A stretch of 64,000 bases of DNA from Skeletonema tropicum (taxonomy: Eukaryota; Bacillariophyta; Thalassiosirophyceae; Thalassiosirales; Thalassiosiraceae): positions 1,116,001-1,180,000 of the forward strand of contig CM074130.1 in the NCBI GenBank assembly GCA_037178625.1. Reading direction: 5' to 3'. The notes beneath the pieces are model-generated. The model worked only from the letters and a program-made list of their open reading frames with translations, was not told the DNA's origin and ran no database searches. Positions 46,101-58,200 of the stretch are shown here, piece after piece; within the stretch, counting starts at the first letter, position 1; each line of letters opens with the position of its first letter. A program made the position numbers and the translations under genes.

Positions 46101-47390
46101 GCCACTCGAAGCGGCTCATGCGTATCTTCACGACGATAAATATGATTTGGTAGGATACCATATGGTGCTGCTGGCCAGCCCACACTGGACCTCTCAGATC
46201 AGCTACGAGACTGTAGCATCGCTTCTACGCCCGCCAGCCGTCTGAGCAGTGCTAATGTGCTTGTCTAGTATTGCCGCCGACTATAATGGGTCACTAGAAG
46301 CGGCTCATGCGTATCTTCACGACGATAGATACAATTCGGATTATTGAGGTTCTGCTGGCCAGCCCACACTGGACCTCTCAGATCAGCTACGAGACTGTAG
46401 CATCGCTTCTAAGCACGCCAGCCGTCTGAGCAGTGCTAATGTGCTTGTCTAGTATCGCCGCCGACTATAATGGGTCTCTTGAAGGGGCTCATGCGTATCT
46501 TCACGACGATAGTCACAATTTGGTAGGATATGGTGCTGCTGGCCAGCCCATACTGGACCTCTCAGATCAGCTACGAGACTGTAGCATCGCTTCTAAGCAC
46601 GCCAGCCGTCTGAGCAGTGCTAATGTGCATTGTCTAGTATCGCCGCCGACTATAATGGGTCTCTTGAAGGGGCTCATGCGTATCTTCACGACGATAGGTA
46701 CAATTTGTATTTATGAGGTTCTGCTGGCCAGCCAACACTGGACCTCTCAGATCAGCTACGAGACTGTAGCATCGCTTCTACGCACGCCAGCGTTCTGAGC
46801 AGTGCTAATGTGCTTGTCTAGTATCGCCGCCGACTATAATGGGTCACTAGAAGCGTCTCATGCGTATCTTCACGGCGATAGATACGATCTGGGTTAATGA
46901 GGGTTTGCTGGCCAGCCCATACTGGACCTCTCAGATCAGCTACGAGACTGTAGCATCGCTTCTACGAACGCCAGCCGTCTGAGCAGTGCTAATGTGCTTG
47001 TCTAGTATCGCCGCCGACTATAATGGGCCACTCGAAGCGGCTCATGCGTATCTTCACGACGATAGATATGATTTGGTAGGATATGGTGCTGCTGGCCAGC
47101 CAACACTGGACGTCTCTGATCATCTTTGACTTTGAGACTGTAGCATCGCTTCTACGCCCGCCAGCCGTCTGGGCAGCCAATTTTTTGTCTAGTATCGCCG
47201 CCGTCTATAATGGGTCACTAGAAGGGGCTTATGATGCGCATATTGACGACGATAGTCATTATTTGGTAGGGTGTGGTTCTGGTGCTGCCGGCCAGCTCAT
47301 ATTGGATTTATCAGGGTTTCTTTGGGATTGTGGCATCGCTTCTACGCACGCCAGCCGTCTGAGCAGTGTTAATGTGCTTGTTTAGTGTCG
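40185..47390 (+). repeat. Satellite array, about 39 head-to-tail monomers of 184/189 bp
   Basis: Every monomer contains ACCTCTCAGATCAGCTACGA, GACTGTAGCATCGCTTCTAC, GCCAGCCGTCTGAGC, GCTAATGTGCTTGTCTAGTAT, GCCGACTATAATGGG and GCGTATCTTCACGACGATA, all in one orientation. Period is 184 bp, or 189 bp where GATATGG becomes GATACCATATGG. Identity is high in the centre and falls at the right edge (47100-47390). A short segment between CGACGATA and CTGCTGG varies between a few discrete types. It is not coding: 184 is not a multiple of 3 and each reading frame meets stops within one or two units. Possible roles are a centromeric or heterochromatic satellite, or an expanded transposon-internal repeat. 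Confidence 0.95.
42153..46270 (+). repeat. Higher-order duplication, 2,039 bp (11 monomers) x 2
   Basis: Sequence from about 42153 repeats 2,039 bp later, base for base as far as I compared, including rare variants (for example TATATTTTGGTAGG at 42608 and 44647, GGTCAGCTACGAG at 43412 and 45451). The second copy ends near 46270, where ATCGCC/ATTGCC types diverge. This is a recent segmental amplification inside the array. Confidence 0.9.
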
Positions 47391-48466
47391 CCTTTTTTGT
47401 AGCAATCTCTTTGGTCATATGAATGTGTTTTTATCTATCATCTCTAGTTTGTGAGTTTCTAGAATTGTATCATTGTGTATTGTGTTGTTGTTCGATATTG
47501 TTTAATTTCTTGCTGTTTTCTAGCTCATATTGAACCTCTCCGATCAGCTACGATGTTTTTGCTTTATTTTACGAGCGCAATCCTTTTGAGGAGTGATCGT
47601 ACTTTGTCTTTGTCAACCATTTTGGGCTAGTATAAGTGGCTTTTGTTCATGTTGTCTTCGTTGTTGTGGTTTTGCCTACGCTGTTGATCAGGTGTGATCA
47701 GCCCACATCTTACCCTATAATATCATCTCCGAGACTTGTCAGTGCAATTCGTATTTTTAGTACTTGGTTTCATATGCCATCATGACCAAGTATAATGGCA
47801 AATCTTGCCACTGGCCACTAGAGTTTGTCCAATCCATACGAAATGGGAGTAAAAGTGGAGTTTAGATTCATTATTCTCCTTTTCAGCTATCCTTGCATCA
47901 TGTAAGTATGCATTATTTAAGTATATGCCTTTTCTGATTCTACGTTGGAGTGCCTTGAGCACCAAATTCAAAACACTATCGTTCACAAGCTTCCTCTAGA
48001 TATCTGCACCCGCCTGGCTCGTTCGAGAAGGTCGAAGGTCCGTCGGTGCAGGATACGGGAAAGTACACAGGCTTTGCTGACAAGAGAGAAAAGCCCTTCG
48101 GTTGGGTGTCTTTTTCGTCCCCGCCCTCTCTGCTCCTCTCAAAAAAATTTCAAACGATGACGCTGACGCGACATATGTAAGAGGAAGCAGCAAGCAAGAG
48201 GAAGAACTATCTACCACAACAATCAAGTGTGACAACCAAACCACAACCATTTTTTAGGATGTGTAATAGCAGCTGTGGCAGCCATACTTAGCAGGCTTCG
48301 CCCACCAACGAATTGTCGAACTTGAGCCTATCTCTTTGCCATTTACCTACCATAGCCGCGCTCTTTCTTCGATATATTCTGGAGGGACACAACAAGCTCT
48401 TGGAAGGGGCACCGAAGCAAACAATTGTGCACTAAGAACAAAACAAGCAAGAGCAAATCAAGCAAA
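47391..48466. other. Right flank of the satellite and RSH upstream region
   Basis: T-rich. An isolated fragment GAACCTCTCCGATCAGCTACGA near 47531-47552 is a decayed satellite core, showing the array once extended further. Beyond 47600 no satellite similarity and no gene is seen. The last few hundred bases are the RSH promoter and leader. Confidence 0.5.
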
Positions 48467-51045
48467 ATGATGTTCTTGATGGGAATATTCATGCCATGTT
48501 TTGTTTTGTCGACGGCATTTCATTTGCCCTTGACCAGTCTAAAGTCGAGAGGAACATCACCGCAAAAATTTTACATCCTCCTTCCACTGTACTCGGCGCC
48601 CGCAAAGGGCCCAGAAAGCCATGATTTGGACGCAATAGAAGATGAACTCATACACGAAGAAGTACAGGCCAAGAGCAAGACTTATTCAAACAAAAGTAAA
48701 CAAAGTAGACGAAAAAGGCAGCAAACATTTGTGGAGAAAAATGGTTCAAAAGTTTACACGGCAACTGTAAAAAAGAACAAACGTCGACGGCAGCGGGGGT
48801 CCAAGTCATCAACACCAACCTCTTCTATGCCTCCATGGCTGTCTCAATATGACAATGACAATTTGATGGGCTCCTATCAGTACGTACTCGAAGACACTGA
48901 ATCCCTATCGCTGACGTCATACGCTGATCAAGAGGAAATGATAGATGGTACTCAAAATACCTTGACACCAATGCAACGTCTCCAATTAGCCATGAGTGGA
49001 ATCTTCTATCATCCAAATGCCGAACCAGCAATGCTATTACCAAATGCGATTTCGTACTTTACACCATCGGAAATTAACGAGGTGATCGATTCTATTCGCG
49101 TGGCATCTAATTCGAATCCCAATTTAATGGATGGCTGCGCTGACTTTCTTCTTCTTATGTTGACATTAGAAGAAGAAGGGATGGCTAGTGACTTCTTGAG
49201 GAGCGAAAGATGGGATGATGATGATATTGATGATGATTTGGATGAATGGATTGCACAAAGTAGGAAGACTCAGCCACATTCTATCATGACACGAGACGTG
49301 CTCATAGCCGCATCATTTCATTATTGCGACTGTGTAAGAGCGAGGAAATGGGGTGTATATGATTATGTTCGTCAGGCAATGGGAGGTTCTGTCGAAGCCC
49401 CTTCAGATCAAAAGAGGCTTGAGCTGCTGTTACCTTCGGCATCTGCGGAGGAGAACGTGGAGAGAATACGAGGCAGTGAAACACATAACGAAACAACTCA
49501 AGTTGAATTTGACGTTGACGTTTCGCTGCCCACAAAATCTACATCAATTACAACCATCAAACGACGTGGAAAGTCACCAATTGAGCGATATGGGGACGAA
49601 TCGGTAAATATAGCTGCTGGCGCTGCTCGTTTGAAGAGGGCAGAGATAATGGCCTCTGTGAATAGACGCAATTCAAATCCATCCCATTCTGATGCAGAGA
49701 CCCTTCGAAGCTTCCTCGTAACTCTGTCGGAAGATTGGAGAGGGTTGGTTATAAGAAGCGCTGCCTGCTTATATCGGTTGAAAGGAATAGAAGTTCCAGA
49801 ATCATCCGGGAAAGTCGTTCTCTCAACAACAACATTGCGAACCGCGAGAGATGCTCTTCGAGTGTATGCTCCTCTTGCTCAACGGCTAGGAATGCAGAGA
49901 TTGAAATCAGAACTCGAAAACAGTGCGTTTAGAATACTATACCGTCGACAACATTCAGTGGCATCATCTCTGTATGGCAATGATGTTGATGAAATGAAAG
50001 CAATTGTTCCAGTGCTAACTTCTAGAATCGAGCAACTTTTGAGAAGCGATCCAATATTTCTCGACCAAATTGACTACGTGAGCGTTTCGTCTCGTATAAA
50101 AGAGCCCTATTCCTTGTGGAGAAAGATGCTCCGAATTAGGAAGCAAGTCGCGGATGCAAAGAGAATCGAGGCTAGCACAACTAGTGATCCTGTATCCATT
50201 AGGTGGATCCCCGACGCGATTGCTTTGCGAGTAGTTCTTCGCGCATCTAAATTGTCTCAGTGGGAAGGAGACGATTCGCTCAGAACAAGAGAGAAAATGC
50301 TCTGTTACTATGCGCTGCAACTAATTAGTGATGTGTGGCCTGCTTCGACTGCAAACAAGGCAAAGGTAAGTCTTAATGTCTGTTACGCAAACTTCTTGCG
50401 TCAAATATTCTGCTCTAATCAAATGACATGCTTCTGCAGGATTATATCCAGAATCCAAAAAAGAACGGATATCAGTCCTTGCACTACACTGCAAATCTGA
50501 TGATTAATGGAGTTGAGTGGCCATTCGAAGTTCAAATCCGCAGTGAGGAGATGCATAGGATCGCCGAGTTTGGAGTAGCTGCGCATTGGGATTACAAACT
50601 CGAGACAAAATCTGCAGCTCTACCTGAAGAAAGTTCTTCTCCAGCTACGAGCTCGCCGATGCTTGCACTACCTGCATTGAGAGATACCATGTCAGAAGAG
50701 GCTGCAAAAAGAGAATTTGACACCGAACAACAGTCGACAACACAGAGGAAGGGTAGAATTGAATCATACATTGAGGCTCTGACGACGTCACGGGAAAGTC
50801 TAGTGGAAACTAATTTATTTGTCTTCATCTCATCTACTGACAGCGCGCTCGACGGACATCTCATCAGTATTGATCCATCAATTGCTAGCATTGCTGATGT
50901 GCTGGAGAAATGTGGAGTTGAGGCCGATCTAGCTGGTGGTGAAATGTTTCGAAATGGAGTGAAGGTGACACAAGATCAACAACTTTGCAATGGAGACGTC
51001 CTGACTTTACCGGCATCATTACTCAACAGGCTAAAAATAGATTGA
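48467..51045 (+). CDS. RSH: Plastid RelA/SpoT homologue (RSH), probable (p)ppGpp synthetase with degenerate HD domain
   Basis: Two exons (48467-50365, 50440-51045) give 834 aa. The ATG at 48467 begins a signal peptide ([17 protein letters not shown]) ending TA-FHLPL, a plastid A-F site. The synthetase domain (about residues 520-690) keeps the catalytic set: [14 protein letters not shown] (RxKxxxS), the metal Asp in [30 protein letters not shown] and AAHWDYK. The N-terminal hydrolase region is recognisable ([28 protein letters not shown]) but the HD and ED pairs of active hydrolases are lost. A weak TGS-like domain ends the protein ([28 protein letters not shown]). It is expected to make (p)ppGpp in the plastid stringent response and not degrade it. 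Confidence 0.87.
50366..50439 (+). other. Phase-0 intron of RSH (74 nt)
   Basis: Donor AAAG|GTAAGT and acceptor TTCTGCAG join NKAK to [12 protein letters not shown] in the synthetase domain. Confidence 0.88.
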
Positions 51046-51423
51046 TTAACACAGTACTATCTATGAGAATAAATCAAACTCCGGCCTCCGGCAATTATTG
51101 ATTCATCCGCGATGAGAGGATGAACCTCTTGCTTTTTACTTCTCTACCCAAACGAACGCACGCGCCCACTTCAATTCACTGCGTGCGTCACCCCAACTCA
51201 CCCCATCCCCCTGCCAGATTTTAGCCTCAGACAAAAATTATAATCCCCCTCATTAATTACTAGATGATTACTAGATGATTACTAGCTGACATTGGGGTAG
51301 AACCCCACAACTCTAAGGCTAGCAAAGATATCCCCCCGGGGGGCTGGAAGGTGATTGACACCTAAGCTACCGATGATATTGATTCCAACGTATGTACGTG
51401 CTCAAATTCTCATCTCAAAAAAA
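51046..51423. other. Intergenic, RSH to RING gene
   Basis: Contains a C6G6 palindrome (51332-51343) and three copies of GATTACTAG near 51260-51290. No gene is seen. Confidence 0.45.
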
Positions 51424-52943
51424 ATGTTCTTCAAGATAATTCAAGTTCAGGCACGAGGACGGGCCGGTCGGTGTATGTGGAATGTTCTTCTCATAACTGC
51501 CTTAGTACGCAATACACAGCACTTACAGAAGAGTCAAGCTCAAAGTAACCGTCAATTTTTCAGCAGGTGAGTACAGTGTGTATTATGTAGTGTCGGGTGA
51601 CCGCTCTTGGTTTAGCTGGAGCGTTGTCGACGAACTCAAAATTGTGAATACGCATTAATGTACGTCGCCATTTGATTTTGCTCATAAAATGGTTCTTTCT
51701 CCGCAGCTATTTCTGCAGCATTGAAGTCTACCAAAATCTGGCCACTCACTTTGACTATACCTTGATTATCTTCCTTCCTCTACAAGACTACCGAATGATC
51801 ATAATGTCTCCCATCGACGCAGCAGCCGCTGCGTTTGGTTACATACAACACAGTCAGAAGAATTCTAAACAAAACTCTCACGTCACTATTGACGACGAGA
51901 ATGTTTGCCCCGACAAGGCAGAATCTATGCAAGAAGACAGCTGTGCAACATCTATTCTACTGAAAAGATTTGCGAGCTTCTTAGGGAAAGTTATACGTGA
52001 GTTAGGATTAGCAGAAACATTTTTGCAGCCAATTTCAGATATTCGAGTTACAGCACGTATCTTAACTGAGATGCTCACCTCAGTCATTACATCGGCTACC
52101 CAAACACTAGTACCTGATATTTCAGAAGATAACATCTCTTTGGATTCTTCAATATATACATTATCGGAGCCCAAAACACCTGTTGCAACACAACCTCTGA
52201 GTGGTGGTGGACTAGCACTTTTGAGTTCAGAATTGTTGTTGGAAGAAGACGTGAATGAGCGCCTCGATTACAGCATTTCTCAGTTGGACGTGCTGCGTAT
52301 GTCACGTGCTGCATCCAGGCGTCTCAGAGTGGATAGCATCGATCAACTACCTACTACAATTTACCACGAAGAGCAAAGTGAAGCTACTGGGCCCCAAGAA
52401 GATCACGATGAATCTAATAACCAGCACGAAGAAAGAAATGCATTGATATGTTCCAGCCACGAGGGGTGTGAAGAAGAAATTCCTGCGCCTGTTGTCGATG
52501 GCACAAAGGAAATTGCACTCAAGCATACTCTTCAACAAGGTAATCACCCAGAGTTCTCTTGGCTGATAGTCCCCGAAGACCCGCTACAAGATGATTTGAC
52601 ACGGATTTCACAACATGATGACCACTTGAAAGCTGTCCCTGAAACTATCTCCATTTGTAGCTCTCATCACTCGGAAGAGAACGCGTTTGACCATTGTGTC
52701 ATTTGTCAAGAAACTTTCCAAGAAGGCGAGAACCTTCGTGTGTTGCCTTGTGGGCATCTGTTTCATTACAGATGCATTGATGGCATGCAGATGTCTGGAG
52801 ATACTTCGGAAGAAGATACAGGCTGCCCAATGTGTAAGGAAGATATCGAACAGCAGACGGGAGAGTCCTATCACTCCGATGGATCCGTTCCGTCTTGGTC
52901 TTTCAAACGACTGGGCAGCCTATTGGCAAGTATGGGCAAGTGA
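51424..52943 (+). CDS. RING-H2 finger protein (putative E3 ubiquitin ligase)
   Basis: The RING-H2 domain lies near the C-terminus (52696-52845): HCVICQETF, then VLPCGHLFHYRCIDG, then GCPMCKEDI, giving C-x2-C, C-x-H-x2-H-x2-C and C-x2-C with a long acidic loop before the last pair. The rest is Ser/Glu-rich without other domains. The start is uncertain. A good splice pair (CAGCAG|GTGAGT at 51567, CTCCGCAG| ending at 51706) joins an exon starting with the ATG at 51424 in frame, giving 459 aa. The alternative is a single exon from the ATG at 51795. Ubiquitin ligase function is inferred from the RING alone; no substrate-binding part is recognised. Confidence 0.72.
51567..51706 (+). other. Probable phase-2 intron of the RING gene (140 nt)
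   Basis: Donor CAGCAG|GTGAGT and acceptor TTCTCCGCAG. The joined frame stays open. The exon upstream has no homology support. Confidence 0.5.
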
Positions 52944-55211
52944 GGTATTATAGCTATGATTTGTCTTTTCATTAATGCTTTGTCTCTGTGTTTGTAAATA
53001 ATTATTAGGTTGTTGTTGCAGTACGTATAAATCGTAGCAGATGGCCTTATTTCATTCATTTTGTATGTAGTAGTGGATGAGCTAGCAGCGGCTTGAGCCG
53101 GATGATCAAGTCAATAAAAGTGGAACACCACCTTTTACGATTCAAAGTGGGACGGCGGACAGACGGATCACGCTTCATCATCCACCTTTTCATTCTTTTT
53201 TTAGAGGGGCAAAATCGACCTAAACCATGGGATTATTGCCGTAGTAATGATACTACACACCCAAAATTTACCTAAATGTGTGCCTTTCTTGATATGTTCC
53301 TGTTAACACTATATCGAATCACATATCCAGAAAGGCACACATTTGGGGTAAAATAGATAGTGATTTATGGCACCACTAAGATGAGAGCTGCCACTTGCAC
53401 AGGACCCTCATCCCCACCTTATCCTTGTAAATAACAATCTGTTGTGAGTGAACACATGTCAAATAGCCCATAATCTGCTTCTATCTTACTTTATAAAACG
53501 TGTGACTACCCAATAAGTCTGTGGTTCTTAGTATTCATGCCAAAGGGGGGTATAAGCGGGGCAAAAATCTACATAAAATTGTCAATTCGCAATGATACAG
53601 AAGTCTCCTGACATTGTACCAGATTCCACCCCCATCGACTTTAGTTTATCTCATCTTTCGTCCAGTTAGTATCACGGTTCATCTGCATTTATCGGCGAAA
53701 AGTCAGAGTACCCCCACATAATGGCGATCAGCATCCCAAAGTATTAGCTCCAATTAGAACTTGTATTGTTGTCTGATCCGGTCTCTATCCAACAATATCT
53801 CTGATACGGATCAATCCTCTGCGCTATCAGTTGCATATAAGCAATATAGAGGCGACGGGGATGAAATAAATGATGTTTGGATCATGTCATCGCATTGTAA
53901 CACCGTCGTATGAAACGTTATCAAAATTCGATGACCCGTCGGTGGTGCATGTTGAACCCAGTGGAGTGTATTCAGAGTTGTCGACCCGGAAATCAGCCAA
54001 GACGACTCCGTTATACTCTTGAAAAGAAGTTGCCGTCGATGAATGGTGTTTGTATGACTTCTCTACATCACTATATCCCCGATCATCAGGACCGGCGACA
54101 CGATGATATGCCGATAAAAAGGCCGCTGCCAGGGACTGTATATTATGCACCTATCCCATACTCCAATGTAACCATGTTGTCAATTCATATTTCAAAGACA
54201 TGATAGAAGAGATATTCCTCGAAGTATAGAAGCGATGTCGTCGAAGTGGCAGTGATTTTGATAGGGCGAAGTGACGGCTGTCATCGTGGTGAACTACTAG
54301 CTTGGGTGGAGGTGGAAAAATCTTTCCTCATTTTTTGTCTGACCGCGTTTTATTGTCAAGTAGGAATTCAGTATGTTTAATTCCTACGTACCCCATGTAA
54401 GGACCTTGTCAAATTTCCACATTTTGGAGGATGCGGATGGTGGGAAGTGAAATTTGGCGCGAAAGATCACCCCCACCTCCAAAAATCCGAATCCGAACCC
54501 GCTCGAAGCAAGCTGAAACAACAATGGCGCATGGAGCATTGCCCATACAATCTCACAATCCTAATAAACACAGCAATCGAAGCTCGCTCTGATTCTTCTG
54601 CCTAGTGCCTGCCAAAGGGTAAAAATAATCGTCGAAGCACCGAATACTGCATCAGGTCACAGCTGTGCACCACAGAGAAATACATTGCCTACCTATACGC
54701 CGACAGGTAACACCTTCCCCTCCTGCCGCCTCACTGCACGACGGGATCCCAACGGCTCAATCCGTCGTCATTATCTGTAGACAAACGCCAACGCTGTAAG
54801 TATAATTCCGACTGATGTTTTCTTTGATGCTGACATTACTTTCGCCCCTGTGATTTTTCTGGATGGGATCTGCCATGCAGCAATGCTCCATGATGTTGTA
54901 ATGTATCACGTATCCGGCGTCTCTCGATACCATGCGGGAGTCTGCGCAATTGATTGGATGTCCTATCCAAGCGCTGCTCTGAATTCATTCTTATGACACC
55001 ATAAATATTATTGCCGCTCAAGGCGAGCCAAAACAAATTTCATTTGCTTTCATCTTGTGCACGTACACGAACATGGACGTTACACGCAGTGAAACTCTAG
55101 ACTTTCTAAAGATAATACAGCCACCATTGCCAATTTTTCCAGCGTCACATCTTCTAATGTCATTTTGTTATTTACATCATATCAAATCAACGCAGATACG
55201 CATTATAAATC
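52944..55211. other. Gene-free 2.3-kb region
   Basis: No gene is supported on either strand; open frames near 53887-54203 lack ATG starts or recognisable content. It contains the foldback at 53264-53354. The last 200 bases are AT-rich and probably the RAD50 promoter. Confidence 0.5.
53264..53354. repeat. Inverted repeat, 34-bp arms, 23-bp loop
   Basis: The left arm 53264-53297 and the right arm 53321-53354 share AAATGTGTGCCTTTCT and GATATGT as reverse complements; the outer ends are more diverged. It is like the foldback at 601-727 in architecture but has no sequence relation that I can see. Likely a MITE or a hairpin-RNA locus. Confidence 0.7.
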
Positions 55212-58200
55212 ATGGCCTCAATTGCAAAACTATCCATTAGAGGTGTAAGATCCTTCTCCCCTGATGATGAGGAGCAAGTCATCGGGTTCTGCTTCCCTCT
55301 CACAATTATTGTCGGAGCAAACGGTTGCGGTAAAACCACCATCATTGAATCCCTCAAATATGCCGTCACCGGCAGTCTCCCTCCTGGAAACAAATCGGGG
55401 CAGAGTTTTGTTCATGATCCCAAATCAGTGGGCCAATCGAATGTCAAGGCTGCTATCAAATTGAGATTTACCGCACGTACAGGCGCGTCAATGATTGTCA
55501 TGAGGTGCATGGAAGTTACTCAGAAGAAGACCACTCAAAGTTTCAAGGCCCTTGACGGAACTATTCGCATGATGGACCCTAACACTGGCGAACGAGTCGT
55601 CATGAGTCACAAGTGTACTGAGTTAGACAGGACTATTCCTAGTTTGATGGGTGTTTCAAAGCCCATTCTTGAGCACGTCGTGTTTTGCCACCAGGAAGAT
55701 TCATCGTGGCCATTGCAAGAAGGAGCAGTACTCAAGAAGCGCTTTGATGATATTTTTGATAGTACGCGGTATGCGAAAGCTTTGGTAGCAATAAAGGACT
55801 CTCGTAAGTCCTACTTTAGTGATATGAAGGACATGAAGGCGGAGTTGGAAGGACTGAATAGCCACAAGCACGCAGCAACCGGATTCAAGAATGAAATGGA
55901 GGCTGCCAAGGACAATATCTCCGCCGTCGATGATGAGATTCAAAAGTTCAAAGCTCAAGTAGCGGAGGAGGAGGAAAAGGCTTCAGAAGCAAGGGCAGTA
56001 CTGATTCAAGTTCAGGAATTTTCCGAAAGAGTGAGTGTATGAGATATGTCTATTTATGTCTATTTTTGATTCAATCAATACATCCGGGTCTAACACTTCA
56101 CACTCGTTGCATTTGCATTTCAGCTCTCATTCAAGCAGGGTGATCTGGAGAAGGAAGATGCAGTACTAGAGCAGGTGCAGAAATCTCTTGGTGAGAAGGA
56201 TATGACACAAACTCACTCTTACGAAGAGCTGAAACAGATGCTTCGAGAGCTAGATGATGCGCATCACGGTAACCAGGCATCCCGCGATTTGCAGGAAAAG
56301 GAATCAGAAATTCGTAGCATTCAGAACACACTCGAGAGGTTGAGGAAGAAGACGAATGAACTCAACTCAGTGAGAGGAAAGCTTGACGCTGAGCAGGAAG
56401 CTCATACCGCGACTCTTCGAAAACGTTTTACTCTCATGGAGGAAATTTATCGGCGCCACAAGATTGAAATCGAATCTGACATCACTCAAGATGATGACGA
56501 TGGTTTGACTCAAGGTACAACAGCTACTTTCAGCACAATGCTCACGGGCCATACAAACGATTGCACTATCACGTCGGAAGACATGTCTGCATTCACGAGA
56601 GCATTGGACGAGCGGGAGAAAGATATTATGCGGAGGGTGGACGAAGCTAAAAGGAGGCACCGAAATGAAGACGATACTATTCAAAAGGAAATTTCTGATC
56701 TACAAGCCAAAAAGAGTGCTGTTGAAATTGACAGGAAGCGCACCGAAGCTGCGAAGGATGAAGCTAGGAGAGAGCTTCAAAACATCGCTACGCAATCGTC
56801 CTCTGCATATAATAGAGTCAAGAAATCCGATGTCGACGAAGCTAAACGCACTGCGGCAGAGTTGGCCAAATCCCGCGATGAGTTGAACAACAACGTCCGC
56901 CGAGAGGAAATTACGAGAGAAATCAGAGTACAAGAAGACCGCCTGAAGACCATTTCAGTGAAAATTGAGCAAGATACGAATCTACGCAATCAGCTGAGAG
57001 AGCTTTCCGATGAGCAGAACGAAATTGACATGCTCGAGAAACAAGTGGAACAAGAGTATGAGATTTTGGAGGAGAAGCTCAGGGACGCCTCTTACCTCCT
57101 CCAGACGCACCATGAGAGCCACGTCAAAATCACGCGAGACGACCCCGTGATCCCTTTGGAGCATCTTCTGGACAATATTCGAAACAAGAAGTTAAATGCA
57201 GAAGACGATGTCACTCGCTGCAATGATGCTGTCGCGGAAGTAATGAAGAAACAATCGGAAAAGAAGGCTCTTCAAGGTAGCTATCAGCATAGGTTGGCGC
57301 AGCTCACTCAGAAGAAGAATATGCTGAACCGCCCCGAGGGTGGGGTGAACAAGATCAACAGTGTGATCCGTGCGATGATTCGTTTTGACAAAGATACGAT
57401 TGACACGGATCGGATCAATGACAATTCGAACCCTTCTGAAGTATTGGCCTATCTGGGCGAACAAATTACGGATTATTCAACTGTTGACATCAAACCCGAA
57501 GCAATCAAAAGGGTTCTAAAGCGGCTCAAGAAGATGGCTCAAGTCAATATGGAGTGCCCCTGTTGCGCCAGGGCTTTTCATGAAAATGATGAGATAAATG
57601 CATTCCAAAGCAGGATTTTAGAGCTGAGCGACGAATCAGTTTCAGAATTGATGGTCACCCAAGATGGCGTTGCCAAAGCAAGAGATGCAATTGAAAGGTA
57701 CGAAAAGTGGAGGAAGACCATCTCGGAAAACATTCACGAGCACATTGAATATACGAGGATTGTTGCCGAGATCAAAGAAACCGAGGCTTTGTTGGCTGGG
57801 GAAGGACAAGCTGAGCTGAAGGAAGTTGAAGCCGAATTGAAATTAGAAGAGGAGAAGCTAGCTGACAAAAAGGAAATGGCAAATGAATTGCAGGGTCTGT
57901 TGCAAACAGTCACGAGTCTTCACGAGACTGGTACTCGTGTTTGGGAGAAGAGGGGGCAAGTGAAAGAAAAGAAGGAGAAACTTGAGTTGCAGTCTTTTGC
58001 CAAGATTGATGACCCTCGTAGTTTGAAGACAGTTGAGGGTGATTTAGCCACCTCTTCATCCGAAAAGGAAGCAGCGTATACGCAGATTAATCATCTGAAC
58101 AATGAGCAGAAGACATTAAATGAGAAAATCTCTAGGGTTACCAACCAAGCTTCTGCCGCCGAGAGAACTGCCCGAGAGAAAGAGGAAGCATACAACAGGG

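Noticed and set aside
40853..46798. Repeated 61-121-aa open frames inside the satellite
   Set aside because: They are one reading of the repeated DNA. The period is not a multiple of three, frames change from unit to unit and stops recur, so there is no sign of coding selection.
40185..47390. CRISPR-like array
   Set aside because: Monomers are contiguous 184/189-bp units without unique spacers, and the genome is eukaryotic.
53887..54203. Overlapping open frames on both strands
   Set aside because: The minus-strand frame has no ATG start, and neither has recognisable motifs.
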